Below are positions 34,871 to 41,655 of a DNA stretch of 43,313 nt, piece after piece. The DNA comes from Candidatus Ornithomonoglobus merdipullorum (GTDB lineage Bacteria > Bacillota > Clostridia > UBA1381), in the NCBI GenBank assembly GCA_018714695.1, contig DVNB01000032.1:1-43313 (forward strand). The letters are read 5' to 3'. The notes under the pieces were generated by a model, which worked only from the letters and a program-made list of their open reading frames with translations, searched no databases and was not told the origin of the DNA. Both the position numbers and the translations under genes were made by a program. Position 1 is the first letter of the stretch, and the number at the start of each line of letters is the position of its first letter.

Positions 34871-37429
34871 TTATTTAAATTTACGCTTGAGCACACATTT
34901 TTCGACTTCCTGCACCGTTACACCGTGTTTTCGAGCCGCTGACGCAACATCTTCATACTCAGGCTTCTCACGCACAATGTCGCCGTATACGCTTCTTTTC
35001 ACGGTTATCCTACCGTATTCCGTATCAACGCTCTCCATCTCGCAATGCATCACTCTGCGGCTGTATTTTGCATATCTGACACCGCGTGTAGCCGTATAAC
35101 GCAGCACGGCATCTATTACACTTTCAATCTTATCATCATGAGCAAGACAGGTAAGGAGCACGCCCGGTCTGTTCTTTTTCATGTATATCGGAGTATAAAA
35201 AACATCCGCGGCACCCGCGCGCTCTATCATTTCACGCGCAAATCCGAGCTCCTCCCCGGTCATATCGTCGATCGACGCCTTTATCTCATATATAGAATCG
35301 TTCGCGCCTTTATCGTCTCTGAGGAGCGCCGAAGAATAGATCGGTACATATGACGCCGTGGTCTCACCCTCTCTTACATCCGTTTCAAGGTACACACCGT
35401 CCCTAAGCTCCGATATCAAAAGCTCCGCTTCTCCGTTTTCGAAGATCGAACAAGGCACGAGCCAGCTTTTGCCGTACCAATAATCATCCGCAATAAGGCG
35501 TCCGCCCGAATACAGCTGGGCAGCATCGCCAACATAATCTATCTTCACAAATCCGTCTGCCGCTCCGGTCTTTATCCTATACGCACGGATCCGGCGCTCG
35601 CAGCCTATATTCAGCTCACAGTCATACTCATGGGGCGTATATTCCGTCTCCTCCAAGGATACAGTATGCTGCTTTTCCTCAGCACGAACTTCGTGCCTCA
35701 CGAAATTACCGGCCTCCCATTTCAAATACGAAAGGCACGCATCTCCCAGTCTGTAAAGCTCCTCCTCAGTCACTGCCGCGCCTTCTGTAAGATAGAGCTC
35801 ACCGTTTATCCTGTACAGATGACGCGCTTCACTCTCTGTGAGCACAACGAACCTTACTCCGTCCTTTGTTATGTCATGACCGTACACCGTCTCGTCCTCA
35901 AAGGCGAACTCCGGCTCGTTTACGCCGTTCTGTTTAAAGAAATACACTCCGTTCTGTACACACAAAAGCTGACATGTCGCATACCTGAGCTTTAAGCCGC
36001 CGAGACTTATATTGAACGGCAGAACAAAGCAGTCGCCGTTTCTAATCGTTAGTCCATTTTCCGGGAATACCATGCCATCAGCCTCGAACATCACGTTTTC
36101 GTGCCTTGCAAGCGTTTCAAGACGCTGATAATTATTTATGAACACAAACCCGCCGCTGCCGCTCTTTCTCATACTGTAACGCAGGCTCGTCTTATCGTTT
36201 TTGTCGTTTATCGGAGCCTCTGCAAAATACGCATCCATAGGCGCCAGAAGCTCCATAAAATCGTTTATAAAAAGATGCAGCTCCTTTAACAGCTTGTACT
36301 GACCACGCACAAGACCGTATTCACCCAATGCCGCCTGAAAATCATATGACAGTATTGGATAGTCGTTCGGGTAACCGGTTGCCTTTGACTCGTTAAATGT
36401 CGAGAGCTTGCCGATCTTGTTCGTGCCTCCGTGGTACATATAATAGCCGGGCATATTGTTTCCGCTCCCGAGCTTCACGAGCGCTAACGCATATATATCC
36501 ATCTCGTCTATTATCGGCCGCCTGTGATGAGTCACCTCTATGCCGCCGCCAAGCTCGCATGTCGCATACGGATACAGCTTGTAATCTATCCCCTTTGCGG
36601 CGGCCTCGGCATCGTCACCCTCTATTCGTATGAGATCGGCGCCTATTGCGCTGTCGTTACGCATTGCGTTAAAAAAATAGTTGGGCGACGGATCCAGCTT
36701 TCTCGTATGTCCGGTCCACGGCGCCTCGGGATATCCGCCGAACACCGGCAGCACTTCATATTTTGGTATCTCCGCACCGTAAATGCTGTTCCAGCCTGTA
36801 ACAGTGTATATAGGCGCGTCAAGACCTGCTTCCTTCGCAAGCTCCTTAAGCTTCAGCAGATGATCTCCGCCGTCAACGAGCTCGTTCTCAAGCTGCACCG
36901 CAACTATATTTCCGCCGTTTTTATACATAAGATCCGCTACCTGTTCGGCTATTGCTCCGTACCATCCGCGGACGATCTCCAGATACCGTTCGTCATTGCA
37001 TCTGAGCGGTATACCCTTTTTCAAGAGCCAGTCCGGGAATCCGCCGTTCCGGCATTCGCCGTGCGCCCACGGTCCGATCCTGAGCACAACATCAAGTCCG
37101 CACTGCTTGCACAGCTTTATAAATGCCCTCACGTCGTTATCTCCCGTGAAGTCTCGCTCACCCTCGATCTCCTCGTTATATATCCACAGCATATATGTGG
37201 AAACAAGCGTTATCCCGCCCGCCTTCATCTTCAGAAGCTCACGTCTCCATTCGCTCCGTCTTACGCGCTGGAAATGTATCTCGCCCATCACCGGTATGTA
37301 CGGCTTGCCGTCACGTATCAGATAACGGCTGTTAAGCGTTATGCTGCCGCCGTCCGGCGCATCACCTCCGAGATTCAAATGTCCCTCAAGCACCTCCGGA
37401 TGCTCACTCATGTCAAATTTGTATATCAT
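34871..37429 (-). CDS. GH35 beta-galactosidase-like protein fused to a LarC C-terminal domain
   Basis: The 852-residue protein starts with a GH35 (beta-galactosidase) TIM barrel: GEIHFQRVRRSEWRRELLKM near 49, RIGPWAHGECRNGGFPDWL near 117, the likely acid/base Glu183 in VQLENEL, and the likely nucleophile Glu292 in TCELGGG. Beta-rich domains reach to about 700. Residues 709-849 are clearly not GH35: IDDMTGEELG, ADVFYTPIYMKKNRPGVLLT, RGVRYAKYSRR and KPEYEDVASAARKHGV in order match the C-terminal (LarC2, CTP/nickel-binding) half of the nickel-pincer cofactor protein LarC. The LarC N-terminal half is absent, and no larA, larB or larE lies in the window. The frame is continuous across the junction near 35305. 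There is no signal peptide, so it should be cytoplasmic. Start: GGAGAG 6 nt upstream. Confidence 0.88.
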   Translation of the reverse strand: MIYKFDMSEHPEVLEGHLNLGGDAPDGGSITLNSRYLIRDGKPYIPVMGEIHFQRVRRSEWRRELLKMKAGGITLVSTYMLWIYNEEIEGERDFTGDNDVRAFIKLCKQCGLDVVLRIGPWAHGECRNGGFPDWLLKKGIPLRCNDERYLEIVRGWYGAIAEQVADLMYKNGGNIVAVQLENELVDGGDHLLKLKELAKEAGLDAPIYTVTGWNSIYGAEIPKYEVLPVFGGYPEAPWTGHTRKLDPSPNYFFNAMRNDSAIGADLIRIEGDDAEAAAKGIDYKLYPYATCELGGGIEVTHHRRPIIDEMDIYALALVKLGSGNNMPGYYMYHGGTNKIGKLSTFNESKATGYPNDYPILSYDFQAALGEYGLVRGQYKLLKELHLFINDFMELLAPMDAYFAEAPINDKNDKTSLRYSMRKSGSGGFVFINNYQRLETLARHENVMFEADGMVFPENGLTIRNGDCFVLPFNISLGGLKLRYATCQLLCVQNGVYFFKQNGVNEPEFAFEDETVYGHDITKDGVRFVVLTESEARHLYRINGELYLTEGAAVTEEELYRLGDACLSYLKWEAGNFVRHEVRAEEKQHTVSLEETEYTPHEYDCELNIGCERRIRAYRIKTGAADGFVKIDYVGDAAQLYSGGRLIADDYWYGKSWLVPCSIFENGEAELLISELRDGVYLETDVREGETTASYVPIYSSALLRDDKGANDSIYEIKASIDDMTGEELGFAREMIERAGAADVFYTPIYMKKNRPGVLLTCLAHDDKIESVIDAVLRYTATRGVRYAKYSRRVMHCEMESVDTEYGRITVKRSVYGDIVREKPEYEDVASAARKHGVTVQEVEKCVLKRKFK

Positions 37430-37480
37430 AAACTTCTCTCCTTCATCAAAAGTACGGACCTATACATGTCCCATATATGG

Positions 37481-37509
37481 AGTATACACCGTTACGCGCA
37501 ATTTTTCAA
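37481..37509 (-). promoter_or_regulatory. Promoter of the GH35-LarC gene
   Basis: On the minus strand TTGAAA (37504-37509), a 17-nt spacer and TATACT (37481-37486). The palindrome CCATATATGG (37471-37480) lies directly at the expected transcription start and could be an operator. Confidence 0.7.
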
Positions 37510-37578
37510 GCCCTATTATTGCTCACATAATACAAAATTATTGCGCAGTCACAGTGTTGACATTACAGTCGTGTTGTG

Positions 37579-37662
37579 CTGCTGATATACAAGATTGACA
37601 ACAAGAATTTGATCCTTACACTCGTTGCGACAGGAACACACGCAGACCTTCTTAATATGTGA
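37579..37662 (+). pseudogene. C-terminal remnant of a YafQ/RelE-type toxin
   Basis: The plus strand reads LLIYKIDNKNLILTLVATGT followed by HADLLNM and a stop. This is the conserved C-terminal end of YafQ-family mRNA-interferase toxins, whose members read DWLLIYKI...GTHSDLF. Homology stops abruptly at 37579, the frame is closed by a stop at 37558, and neither the rest of the toxin nor an antitoxin is present. The remnant lies in the 290-bp gap between the GH35-LarC gene and the oxidoreductase gene. Confidence 0.7.
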
Positions 37663-37683
37663 AGTCCCATTATTATTTCATTC

Positions 37684-37717
37684 AAAAAGCTCCCCCAAAC
37701 AAAGAGGGGAGCTTTTT
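37684..37717. terminator. Terminator between oxidoreductase gene and toxin remnant
   Basis: AAAAAGCTCCCC (37684-37695) pairs with GGGGAGCTTTTT (37706-37717). It lies directly after the minus-strand stop at 37720 and just after the remnant on the plus strand, so it can act in both directions and may have come with the toxin gene. Confidence 0.85.
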
Positions 37718-37719
37718 TG

Positions 37720-38967
37720 TCATTCTTCTCTTTTCTCCTCGGCATCCTCGTCGAGTCCCTGTATGTATTCGTCGATAGCATCAGCGACAAGCTTTGAATA
37801 CTTGACCGCCTCAACCACAGTTCTCGCTCCGTTTACAACATCGCCCGATGCGAATATGCCGTCACGAGTCGTCTCTCCGAACGTGTTCGTCACAAGCAGT
37901 CCGCGGTCCGTAACGTCGAGCCCGCCGGTGTTCGCTACGAGCATATTGTCAGCACCCTGACTTATCGCGATTATTGTGCTGTCCGCTTTCTCAAGATGCT
38001 CCGTTCCCGGTATTCTTGAAAGATGTCCCTTTCCGTCACATTCCAGTTCCGCGAAGATAACGCCTTCGTCTACGATCTCGACAGGTTCTATATGCATCTT
38101 GAAAGTTACACCTTCAAGCTTCGCATAGTTCACCTCGTGCTCACTCGCAGCGAAATAGTCGTGTCTGGAATAGATAGTCACATCTCTTGCTCCGTGACGC
38201 AGCGCTGTTCTCGCAACGTCCATTGCCGAGTTTCCGGCACCTATGATATTTACCTTTTCACCGAGCCTGTAAACATCGGGGTTTGTCAGATAGTTTATCG
38301 CATAATGCACATTGCCCAAGGACTCTCCCTTTATATGAAGCGTGTTCGGCCTCCAAACACCTATACCTATGAACACAGCAAGATAACCGTCTCTGAACAG
38401 ATCGTCTATCTTGATGCTTCCGCCCACAAGCGTGTTCGGACGTATCTTTATGCCGAGCTCATAAAGTCTCTCCTTGTACCGGTCAAGTATCGACTTTGGA
38501 AGTCTAAACTCCGGTATTCCGTAGCGCAGTACTCCGCCTATCTGCTCCTTGCCCTCGAATATCGTTATATCATATCCGCGTCTCGCAAGTATTATAGCGA
38601 TCGTTATACCCGCGGGGCCGGAACCTATTATCGCGACCTTTTTTCCGTTCTTTTCAATGTCGCCAAATTCCAGTCTGTCAAAATAGTAGTCCGACACGTA
38701 ATTCTCTATGTATGATGCGTGCACCGGAGAACCCTTTCTGTTCAAAACACAGTGTCCCTCACACTGATTTTCATGGTTGCATATAAGCGAACAGATAAGC
38801 GACAGCGGATTGTTTTCGAACAGCATTTTCCCGGCTGCGTCTATATCTCCGTCAAGCAATGTTCTGATCATCTTCGGAATAGGCGTATGTATAGGACAGC
38901 CCTCCATACACATAGGCTTTTTGCAGTTCAAACACCGTTTCGCTTCGTTAAGTACATGATGTGCCAA
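37720..38967 (-). CDS. GltD-like NAD(P)-dependent Fe-S/FAD oxidoreductase
   Basis: The 415-residue flavoprotein resembles the small subunit of glutamate synthase and the NfnB/dihydropyrimidine-dehydrogenase-type electron-transfer subunits. Cysteines in RCLNCKKPMCMEGCPI and NQCEGHC form two [4Fe-4S] sites. VAIIGSGPAGITIAIILARR binds FAD, VNIIGAGNSAMDVARTALRH binds NAD(P), and GIFASGDVVNGARTVVEA near the end closes the FAD site. No large glutamate synthase subunit is nearby, so it probably passes electrons to an unlinked partner. The start is a TTG with GGAGG 7 nt upstream. It appears to be monocistronic. Confidence 0.88.
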   Translation of the reverse strand: MAHHVLNEAKRCLNCKKPMCMEGCPIHTPIPKMIRTLLDGDIDAAGKMLFENNPLSLICSLICNHENQCEGHCVLNRKGSPVHASYIENYVSDYYFDRLEFGDIEKNGKKVAIIGSGPAGITIAIILARRGYDITIFEGKEQIGGVLRYGIPEFRLPKSILDRYKERLYELGIKIRPNTLVGGSIKIDDLFRDGYLAVFIGIGVWRPNTLHIKGESLGNVHYAINYLTNPDVYRLGEKVNIIGAGNSAMDVARTALRHGARDVTIYSRHDYFAASEHEVNYAKLEGVTFKMHIEPVEIVDEGVIFAELECDGKGHLSRIPGTEHLEKADSTIIAISQGADNMLVANTGGLDVTDRGLLVTNTFGETTRDGIFASGDVVNGARTVVEAVKYSKLVADAIDEYIQGLDEDAEEKREE

Positions 38968-39031
38968 TGTAATCCCTCCATGCTAAAATATTTCCGAGCG
39001 CGCGTTCTCCCCCGCGCCGCACCTCATATAA

Positions 39032-39060
39032 ATTATAACATGTGCCGCGATCCGATTCAA
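39032..39060 (-). promoter_or_regulatory. Promoter of the Fe-S/FAD oxidoreductase gene
   Basis: On the minus strand TTGAAT (39055-39060), a 17-nt spacer and TATAAT (39032-39037). A GC-rich leader of about 65 nt follows. Confidence 0.75.
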
Positions 39061-39104
39061 GTATATATTCCGTGTTTTATCCCAAAAATACAGACATTTT
39101 TTGC

Positions 39105-39141
39105 ATAAAAAGAGAACCGTCATTTTTTTGCGGTTCTCTTT
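39105..39141 (-). terminator. Terminator of the hisH-hisF operon, overlapping its last gene
   Basis: CGGTTCTCTTT (39131-39141) and AAAGAGAACCG (39109-39119) form an 11-bp stem, followed on the minus strand by a T-run. The ascending arm is made of the last codons of the YcxB-like gene, and the stop codon lies in the loop. Confidence 0.85.
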
Positions 39142-39632
39142 ACAGTGTATTCGACCTTTCCGTTAAGAAGCGCCTTCAATTCCTCCGGAGTGCCTTTTTT
39201 TATTCCCTGCTTATCCACTACCGATGCATTCTCGGGAGTGTGGTATATATAAAAATAGTCCTCAGTCTCACATATCTTTAAAAGCTCCGAATATAAATAT
39301 TCTTCACGGGAAGCATCGTTTATCTCTATCATCCTGTCACCGTAAAATTCAAACGATGTTGTTATAACATTATTTTTCACGGAATTGTACGGCCTTTTAT
39401 ATGCAAACCGCGGGTATATCATCAGCATAACACCGCCCGCTATAAGTATAGCACATGTTATTATACTCGCCCTGTTGATATATGACCATATTCCCGTCGC
39501 CGTAAGACACGCGCCGATAACGGTAGTCACAAACGTAAGCGTCTTTGTCTTTTCCTTATAGTACATCTTGAAGAAATCGCGGTACAGCTTAGGACTGGTC
39601 GTTGTTTTTGCCTTTATTATAACATCTCTCAT
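39120..39632 (-). CDS. YcxB-like membrane protein
   Basis: The 170-residue protein has two adjacent hydrophobic helices (about residues 33-50 and 58-74, TFVTTVIGACLTATGIWSYI and IITCAILIAGGVMLMIYPRF). A soluble domain with the YcxB-family pattern follows: SFEFYGDRMIE, then YSELLKICETEDYFYIYHT. The family is widespread in Firmicutes and without known function. It is the last gene of the hisH-hisF transcript, and its 3' end doubles as half of the terminator. Confidence 0.7.
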   Translation of the reverse strand: MRDVIIKAKTTTSPKLYRDFFKMYYKEKTKTLTFVTTVIGACLTATGIWSYINRASIITCAILIAGGVMLMIYPRFAYKRPYNSVKNNVITTSFEFYGDRMIEINDASREEYLYSELLKICETEDYFYIYHTPENASVVDKQGIKKGTPEELKALLNGKVEYTVKRTAKK

Positions 39633-39654
39633 ATCACTGCCCTCACATATCCCG

Positions 39655-40107
39655 TCATATAAGAAAATGCTTTATGAAAGCGCCGATGATCGCCGAAACA
39701 AAGGAGAAGATACCGTATACGAAGAACATGACGACCGTCGAAACGAATGTATAATACACATACGCTTCCTGATGCACATCGGTATAATACATAGCTATCG
39801 AGGCCGCCGCGATCACGGTCGCAAGCATTGGCATCTTAAAGTTAAAGCCGACACGCACCCCATAGATCATCAATATCACAAATATACACGTAGGATTCAG
39901 ATACGTCATACACACGGTGCTCAAAAGGTTCTTTCCTATATCGCCGAATGCAAGAAATACGAGCGGCAGTATATGAAATACCACTAACAGAGCCACAACA
40001 AACCATTTTGCAGTTTCCATCGAAAATGCGCTGCGTATTATCATACCATCGCTCTTCAGCGAGCCATATCTCTTCTGCGGCTTATACTTATTCTTACTTT
40101 TACTCAT
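39655..40107 (-). CDS. Small membrane protein of unknown function
   Basis: The 150-residue protein begins with a basic soluble stretch ([20 protein letters not shown]). Four predicted membrane helices follow at about 36-52, 66-82, 92-106 and 119-145, starting with [21 protein letters not shown] recognise no family and see no catalytic motif. It starts 17 nt after hisF and is followed after 22 nt by the YcxB-like gene, so all are likely on one mRNA. A joint membrane role with that neighbour is possible; a link to histidine synthesis is not evident. Confidence 0.7.
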   Translation of the reverse strand: MSKSKNKYKPQKRYGSLKSDGMIIRSAFSMETAKWFVVALLVVFHILPLVFLAFGDIGKNLLSTVCMTYLNPTCIFVILMIYGVRVGFNFKMPMLATVIAAASIAMYYTDVHQEAYVYYTFVSTVVMFFVYGIFSFVSAIIGAFIKHFLI

Positions 40108-40124
40108 AATACACCTCTCAAACC

Positions 40125-40883
40125 TTACAGTCTTACACTTTCACCGTTTTGTGCAAGATATTCCTTGAGTTCCCGTATCTCTATCTCCTTGAAATGGAAC
40201 AAGCTAGCTGCCAACACTGCGTCCGCCTTACCTTCTCTAAACGCGTCAAGGAAATGCGAAAGCTCTCCGGCGCCGCCCGAAGCTATTACCGGTATGCCCA
40301 CACTTTCGGATACCGCACGCGTCAATTCAAGATCATATCCTGCCTTGGTGCCGTCACAATCCATGCTGGTAAGAAGTATCTCACCGGCACCGAGCGTCTC
40401 GGCACGCTTTGCCCACTCGACCGCATCAATACCCGTCGCAACACGCCCGCCGTTAAGGTATACCTCCCAACCACCGTTTTCGCGCCGTTTAGCGTCGATT
40501 GCAACAACAACGCACTGACTGCCAAACTTCTCCGCCGCCTCACGTATAAGCTCCGGATTCTTCACTGCCGCACTGTTCACGCTTACCTTATCGGCTCCGG
40601 CGTTAAGTATACGCCTAAAGTCCTCGACAGTTCGTATACCGCCGCCTACGGTAAACGGGATAAATACGCATTTCGCCACCGCCTCGACCATATCAACAAC
40701 CGTGTCACGAGCATCCGAAGAAGCGGTTATATCAAGGAATACAAGCTCATCCGCTCCCGCTTTGTCATATACCTTCGCGCATTCCACCGGATCGCCGGCA
40801 TCTATGAGATTCACGAAATTAACTCCCTTAACTACCCTGCCGCGGTTCACATCGAGGCACGGTATTATTCTCTTTGCATACAT
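40125..40883 (-). CDS. hisF: Imidazole glycerol phosphate synthase, cyclase subunit
   Basis: The 252-residue TIM-barrel enzyme uses ammonia from HisH to convert PRFAR into imidazole glycerol phosphate and AICAR, the fifth step of histidine synthesis. [19 protein letters not shown] holds catalytic Asp11; [25 protein letters not shown], and [19 protein letters not shown] with the second catalytic Asp are all intact. It follows hisH by 19 nt. Other his genes are not in the window. Confidence 0.97.
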   Translation of the reverse strand: MYAKRIIPCLDVNRGRVVKGVNFVNLIDAGDPVECAKVYDKAGADELVFLDITASSDARDTVVDMVEAVAKCVFIPFTVGGGIRTVEDFRRILNAGADKVSVNSAAVKNPELIREAAEKFGSQCVVVAIDAKRRENGGWEVYLNGGRVATGIDAVEWAKRAETLGAGEILLTSMDCDGTKAGYDLELTRAVSESVGIPVIASGGAGELSHFLDAFREGKADAVLAASLFHFKEIEIRELKEYLAQNGESVRL

Positions 40884-40902
40884 ATATCCGACTTTCCTTC
40901 CG

Positions 40903-41499
40903 TTATAAATTCAAAAATCTCCTCAGGATCTCCATTCCGACCTCACCGCTCTTTTCGGGATGGAACTGCGTTGCAAACACCTTTCCGTGCTCCACCGCCA
41001 CAGCCAGTCTGCTTCCGTACTCGGTATAAGCCGATATCTCAGATGTCTCTTTCGGCTCTATGTAATACGAATGAACAAAATACACAAACGGCTCATCCTC
41101 CGGAAGGATCGCGCTTTTTTTCGGCAAACTGATATTGTTCCAGCCCATATGCGGTATCTTAAGCCCGCATTCGGGTATCCTGACCACTTTACCGCGAAAC
41201 ACTCCTAGCCCTTCGACTCCCGGGCTTTCCTCGCTTGACTCAAAAAGCAGCTGCAAGCCAAGACATATACCAAGAAACGGCTTGGAGCCATCTGCGGCAT
41301 TCCTTACCGCTTCGATAAGTCCGCGCTCAGCCATGCAGCGCATAGCGTCACCGAACGAACCGACGCCGGGAAGTATCACCCTATCTGCAGCCGCGATAAC
41401 GTCCGGATCGGATGTAACGACCGACTCCGCGCCGAGATAATCAAGCGCGTTTTTCACACTGTGCAGATTCCCCGCACCGTAATCTATTATAGCAACCAT
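40903..41499 (-). CDS. hisH: Imidazole glycerol phosphate synthase, glutaminase subunit
   Basis: This 198-residue class I amidotransferase supplies ammonia to His[17 protein letters not shown] opens the protein, [12 protein letters not shown] holds the catalytic Cys, and [10 protein letters not shown] the catalytic His and Glu. The ATG at 41499 has GGAG 6 nt upstream; the longer frame to 41541 runs through the leader and lacks a ribosome binding site. It is the first gene of the transcript. Confidence 0.96.
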   Translation of the reverse strand: MVAIIDYGAGNLHSVKNALDYLGAESVVTSDPDVIAAADRVILPGVGSFGDAMRCMAERGLIEAVRNAADGSKPFLGICLGLQLLFESSEESPGVEGLGVFRGKVVRIPECGLKIPHMGWNNISLPKKSAILPEDEPFVYFVHSYYIEPKETSEISAYTEYGSRLAVAVEHGKVFATQFHPEKSGEVGMEILRRFLNL

Positions 41500-41531
41500 T
41501 TTTTTCTCCTGCAAAATAAAATTATATTTAT

Positions 41532-41560
41532 ATTCTATCACAGTTTTGCAGCAAATTCAA
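41532..41560 (-). promoter_or_regulatory. Promoter of the hisH-hisF operon
   Basis: On the minus strand TTGAAT (41555-41560), a 17-nt spacer and TAGAAT (41532-41537), about 30 nt upstream of the hisH start. The leader is too short for a T-box. Confidence 0.7.
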
Positions 41561-41605
41561 TAGATTTGCGCAATTTAACATATTGTAAACATTTAAAAGC
41601 ATATG

Positions 41606-41636
41606 TGAAAAGCAGGGCACATGACCCTGCTTTTCA
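41606..41636. terminator. Terminator of the SGNH esterase gene
   Basis: TGAAAAGCAGGG (41606-41617) and CCCTGCTTTTCA (41625-41636) form a perfect 12-bp stem with a 7-nt loop. On the minus strand the descending arm ends in TTTTC, 20 nt after the stop at 41656. Confidence 0.85.
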
Positions 41637-41655
41637 TATTGCATATAATATTCAA

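Noticed and set aside
36524-37585. 353-codon plus-strand frame opposite the GH35-LarC gene
   Set aside because: It lies almost wholly antisense to a well-supported gene, has no ribosome binding site and its product resembles no family; it is a by-product of the codon use of the real gene.
37563-37814. 83-codon minus-strand frame across the terminator and oxidoreductase 3' end
   Set aside because: It is out of frame with the oxidoreductase, spans a terminator and has no supporting signal.
37720-38967. Authentic glutamate synthase small subunit (gltD)
   Set aside because: The fold fits, but no large subunit is adjacent and several electron-transfer enzymes share this architecture, so no gene symbol was given.
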